A DNA stretch of 64,000 nucleotides from Melanopsichium pennsylvanicum (lineage: Eukaryota; Basidiomycota; Ustilaginomycetes; Ustilaginales), in contig OAPG01000021.1 of the NCBI GenBank assembly GCA_900208305.1, positions 372,001 through 436,000 on the forward strand. Reading direction: 5' to 3'. The translations under genes were made by a program, and so were the position numbers. This document shows, in pieces, positions 61,272 through 64,000 of the stretch; the first letter of the stretch is position 1, and the number at the start of each line of letters is the position of its first letter. Under the pieces are notes generated by a model. The model made no database searches, had not been told where the DNA came from, and was given only the letters and a program-made list of their open reading frames with translations.

Positions 61272-64000
61272 TCATTGCGCACCGTCATAAGACCCTGGTG
61301 TGCCGTACGCATGTTGCTGCTGCTGCTGTTGGTGGTGCTGTTGCAGGTGGGTCGGGGAAAATTGTGTCGAACTGGGCTGATTACGGTATTGCACCATGTT
61401 TTCTGACGCTGGCTGAAAGCCCAGCGGCTGGTGGATGTCGGCTTGCGCCGACGCTCCGCTTTGAGATGGGTAATGGTATTGATGATGATGATAATGATGC
61501 TGCTGCTGCTGCTGCTGGAGCGACTGAACCTGATATAGCGCAGAAGCGGGTTCAATGCCCAATGTTGGCGCTCCTTGCATCATCTCTTGACTGTACCCGC
61601 GTCCATCATACGGCGTCGACATGCGTAATTGTGTTCCTTGGAACGTCTGGGCTGGTTGTATCCCGCTCATTTGTGCTTGCGTTTGCCTGTCCATCTCTTG
61701 CGTACCCATCCGAGGCTGTGATCCTTGCTCAGTGTAAAACACGTTGTATACATGGCCAGAACTGGATGATAGCACGCTCGGCGGCATCACAGATGCAGAG
61801 GCTGCGTTGCGATGCGATGGAGCCATGCGTCCATACTGCGCATTAGCTTGGTCTACATTGTACTCTGCTGGTATGGTCGCTGACAGCGCCGATGCACCCG
61901 TGTCGCTACCTCCACTCACCCGGCCTGCGTAGCGACTTCGTTCTTGAACGAAGTAGTCCGCACCCTCTTCTGCACCCATGGGTCGGGTAACTCCAGAAGG
62001 CGACACCGCCGCATCGTACTCTGATGCGCTTGGAGAGAGCAACATCGCACCACCATCTTGCAGAAACACGGGCTGGCTGCGACCGCTTTGCGCTACAATT
62101 TGCTGCACTGCTGCAGCTCTCGACGGCCCCGCATCAGTGTTTGCTATTCCAGCCGAGCTCCGAGCAAAGTAATCTTGTTGGTCGTAAAGAGAAGTACCCG
62201 GGACTGATGGGATTTGTTCGCCTGAGATATTAATTGCCAATGTTCCCATCCGCTCTTGCATCTGAATCCGCTCGATCAGCCCTTTGATTTCTTTCCCGGC
62301 TGAAGCGCCCGACTCCCTGTCCCTTCCTTCCTCTTGCAGCATCTTCTCCTTTTCTTTCCTCGGAAAGAGCTTGGCAACTTCACCTGCTAGTCTCTGCTCC
62401 GCCGAGACCAGCGCTATCCAACTAGGTCGATGGCGTAAGAACACACGCAAAATAGCCTGTGACACGTGCAGATCAGCTTCGGCGACTTGATGTTTGTGCA
62501 GCTGACGCCATGGAGTTGCTGAGCTACCCGGCTTGCTTTCTGATCCACCTCTGAAGTCTGCACCTGTGGATGTCCGCGTGAGCATCGCTGTAGCGTACCT
62601 CGCATACGAACTTAGTTCGTAGACTTGATCGATCTCGCGCTTTCGTAACCTCGCTTTCGACTCTTGCTTTTGCTTGTTGCGAAGCGAGACAGACCAGCTT
62701 GGCCCTTGAGTGCTGCGCTCGAAAGAGCTCATGGTTCCAGCAACTGATGAGCTTTGACCAATTTCCAACAAGGGTTGAACTTCTGCTCCAACGGTGCCCA
62801 TCAGAGATCCAGTGCCGGCCTCAGTCGATGTCGATGTTGGGATCGAGCCCACGTGTGATGACACGTCCATCAGCACACTCGATAGCGCTTCTCGTTGCTG
62901 CATGACGCGTCTGTGGTATGCCTTCATCTTTTCGCGGTTCTGCTCGGCTCGAGTACGCTTGCGTGAGGCTGGATCGAAGGAGGAAGTCAATGGGAGGAGG
63001 CCGCTGTTTGATCGGTGTGTTCTCCTATCTGCATATGCATGCGACCCTTCCTGATGCTGCAAGAGAGAGTCGGTTGAAAGCATTTCGGTGGGCGTTGTAG
63101 GTAGTGAGCTAAAATAAGAATATGCCGAACTGCTATGCGCTCGGGCATGTTGTGCGGACAGTATCTCCTCTGCAGTCATCATGTTGTACTCCTCAGATGT
63201 TGATCGTTCTGGGACACCACTTGACCACGAAGCATGTGATTGAAGAGGTGGTCGCAAAGTGAGGTTTGTCGCATCGATATCAGCTCCACTGTCTTCCGTC
63301 GACATGTCGCTCGCCTTTCCTCTTCTCCGTTTGGACCAATCTAGATTCGAGGAAGGCAAAAAAGTCCTGGATGAGATACCGCTGTTACCTTGGGCACGGA
63401 GCAAGGGCGCACTGGCACCCATGGAGAGAGTTGTCGAACCTGAAGAGGCAGTTGTTGAGTTCGAGATCGACAGCCTCGAATCGATAAGGCTGACGACGTC
63501 CTCCAAAGGGACATCACAGCGGATCGCCGAGTCGATACTTGCTGCAAAGAGATCTTTTCGTCGCTTCAGCTCATTTGGAACGACCGCTACGCTCAATGGT
63601 CGGTCCGAGGATGACGTTTGTTGCCAACCCTTCTCGCCATCCAGCACCTGGCCGGAAGTGCGGATCTCACCGTCATACGATCTTTGCCCAGTCTGCTTGT
63701 ACGCCTGATCCACGCTCGAGTCTCGTCGGCTTGTGGTGTGATCAGAGTTGGTGTTTGTGCTTAGAGATATTGGGCTCGTGACGCCTGATGGGGGCGTCCG
63801 ATGTCGTTGCAGTCTTGGCTGGGCCGCAGCACAGCGACTAATGTGATCGCCAAAATTGGGGAACAAGTTTTGGAAGATCTCAACCTGGTACTTGAAGGCG
63901 TCCAGCAGCGTCGGCAGAGACATATAGTAAGCACGTCCGAATAGAAGAGGAATCATGCACTCGTGGGTTCCGAGACGCTCGCAGACCCTCCGTTCGTTGC
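61272..64000 (-). CDS. Partial CDS: uncharacterised Q-rich, possibly nuclear protein
   Basis: The frame stays open from the stop at 61272 to the right edge (64000). The codons upstream of the ATG at 63956 continue in protein-like style (about RRVCERLGTHEC then MIPLLFGRAYYMSLPTLLDAF), so the true start lies outside the window and at least 909 residues are encoded here. Visible parts are a hydrophobic/aromatic N-terminal block, a Ser-rich linker, a basic segment KRTRAEQNREKMKAYHRRV followed by a leucine-bearing helix (bZIP/bHLH-like but lacking the exact NxxAAxxxR pattern), a second helical block (HVSQAILRVFLRHRPSW), and a Gln/His-rich C-terminus with poly-Q. A transcription-regulator role is a guess; the family is not recognised. 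Confidence 0.7.
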   Translation of the reverse strand, partial: NERRVCERLGTHECMIPLLFGRAYYMSLPTLLDAFKYQVEIFQNLFPNFGDHISRCAAAQPRLQRHRTPPSGVTSPISLSTNTNSDHTTSRRDSSVDQAYKQTGQRSYDGEIRTSGQVLDGEKGWQQTSSSDRPLSVAVVPNELKRRKDLFAASIDSAIRCDVPLEDVVSLIDSRLSISNSTTASSGSTTLSMGASAPLLRAQGNSGISSRTFLPSSNLDWSKRRRGKASDMSTEDSGADIDATNLTLRPPLQSHASWSSGVPERSTSEEYNMMTAEEILSAQHARAHSSSAYSYFSSLPTTPTEMLSTDSLLQHQEGSHAYADRRTHRSNSGLLPLTSSFDPASRKRTRAEQNREKMKAYHRRVMQQREALSSVLMDVSSHVGSIPTSTSTEAGTGSLMGTVGAEVQPLLEIGQSSSVAGTMSSFERSTQGPSWSVSLRNKQKQESKARLRKREIDQVYELSSYARYATAMLTRTSTGADFRGGSESKPGSSATPWRQLHKHQVAEADLHVSQAILRVFLRHRPSWIALVSAEQRLAGEVAKLFPRKEKEKMLQEEGRDRESGASAGKEIKGLIERIQMQERMGTLAINISGEQIPSVPGTSLYDQQDYFARSSAGIANTDAGPSRAAAVQQIVAQSGRSQPVFLQDGGAMLLSPSASEYDAAVSPSGVTRPMGAEEGADYFVQERSRYAGRVSGGSDTGASALSATIPAEYNVDQANAQYGRMAPSHRNAASASVMPPSVLSSSSGHVYNVFYTEQGSQPRMGTQEMDRQTQAQMSGIQPAQTFQGTQLRMSTPYDGRGYSQEMMQGAPTLGIEPASALYQVQSLQQQQQQHHYHHHQYHYPSQSGASAQADIHQPLGFQPASENMVQYRNQPSSTQFSPTHLQQHHQQQQQQHAYGTPGSYDGAQ

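Noticed and set aside
1..64000. CRISPR arrays, riboswitches or bacterial-type operons
   Set aside because: No spaced direct repeats, and the genes show eukaryotic introns and spacing.

Overview
The window reads as nuclear DNA of a basidiomycete fungus, most likely a smut or smut-like yeast of the Ustilaginales. The basis is large, mostly intronless genes of mixed base composition, short introns with GTAAGT/GTACGT donors and CAG/TAG acceptors, pyrimidine-rich leaders, long Ser/Ala/Pro/Gln-rich regulatory proteins, and gene families with clear fungal matches. No organelle, viral or bacterial replicon features were seen. The species call is inference; no database search was run.

Layout. 1-8 kb: a fungal intersectin (EH, coiled coil, two SH3, two UIM-like motifs, DH-PH) in three exons. 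8.8-10.5 kb: an amino-acid permease (minus), followed by about 4.5 kb without a visible gene. 15-23 kb: ribosomal protein uL23, a DCAF4-like WD40 protein and a 1.4k-residue protein kinase. 23-32.8 kb: a YABBY/HMG-like 61-residue protein, an SSUH2-like Cys protein, and a GC-rich block with LTR-like ends. 32.8-34.5 kb: a convergent pair, the Pin1/Ess1 prolyl isomerase and a HINT-type HIT protein. 35-44 kb: a 1,502-residue FHA protein and a single-chain biotin-dependent acyl-CoA carboxylase. 44.6-49 kb: a SARAF homologue, a PQ-loop transporter with a 6-nt microexon, and a small ABM-fold protein. 49.9-60.4 kb: mitofusin FZO1, a full-size ABCB transporter with a degenerate second nucleotide-binding domain, and isopropylmalate isomerase LEU1. 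61.3-64 kb: a Q-rich protein whose coding frame runs off the right edge.

The genes are independent eukaryotic units, not an operon. Loose themes are endocytosis and actin (intersectin), amino-acid handling (permease, PQ-loop transporter, LEU1), phospho-dependent regulation (Pin1, FHA protein, kinase) and mitochondrial or lipid metabolism (FZO1, acyl-CoA carboxylase).

The most noteworthy observations are: a 6-nt microexon whose skipping creates a stop exactly at the junction; an unusually long intersectin intron whose retention would give an intersectin-short-like protein; UIM motifs in that intersectin; a bacterial-type one-chain acyl-CoA carboxylase; an ABC transporter whose second ATPase domain has lost three key elements; and an FHA protein with PP1-docking and SUMO-binding candidate motifs.
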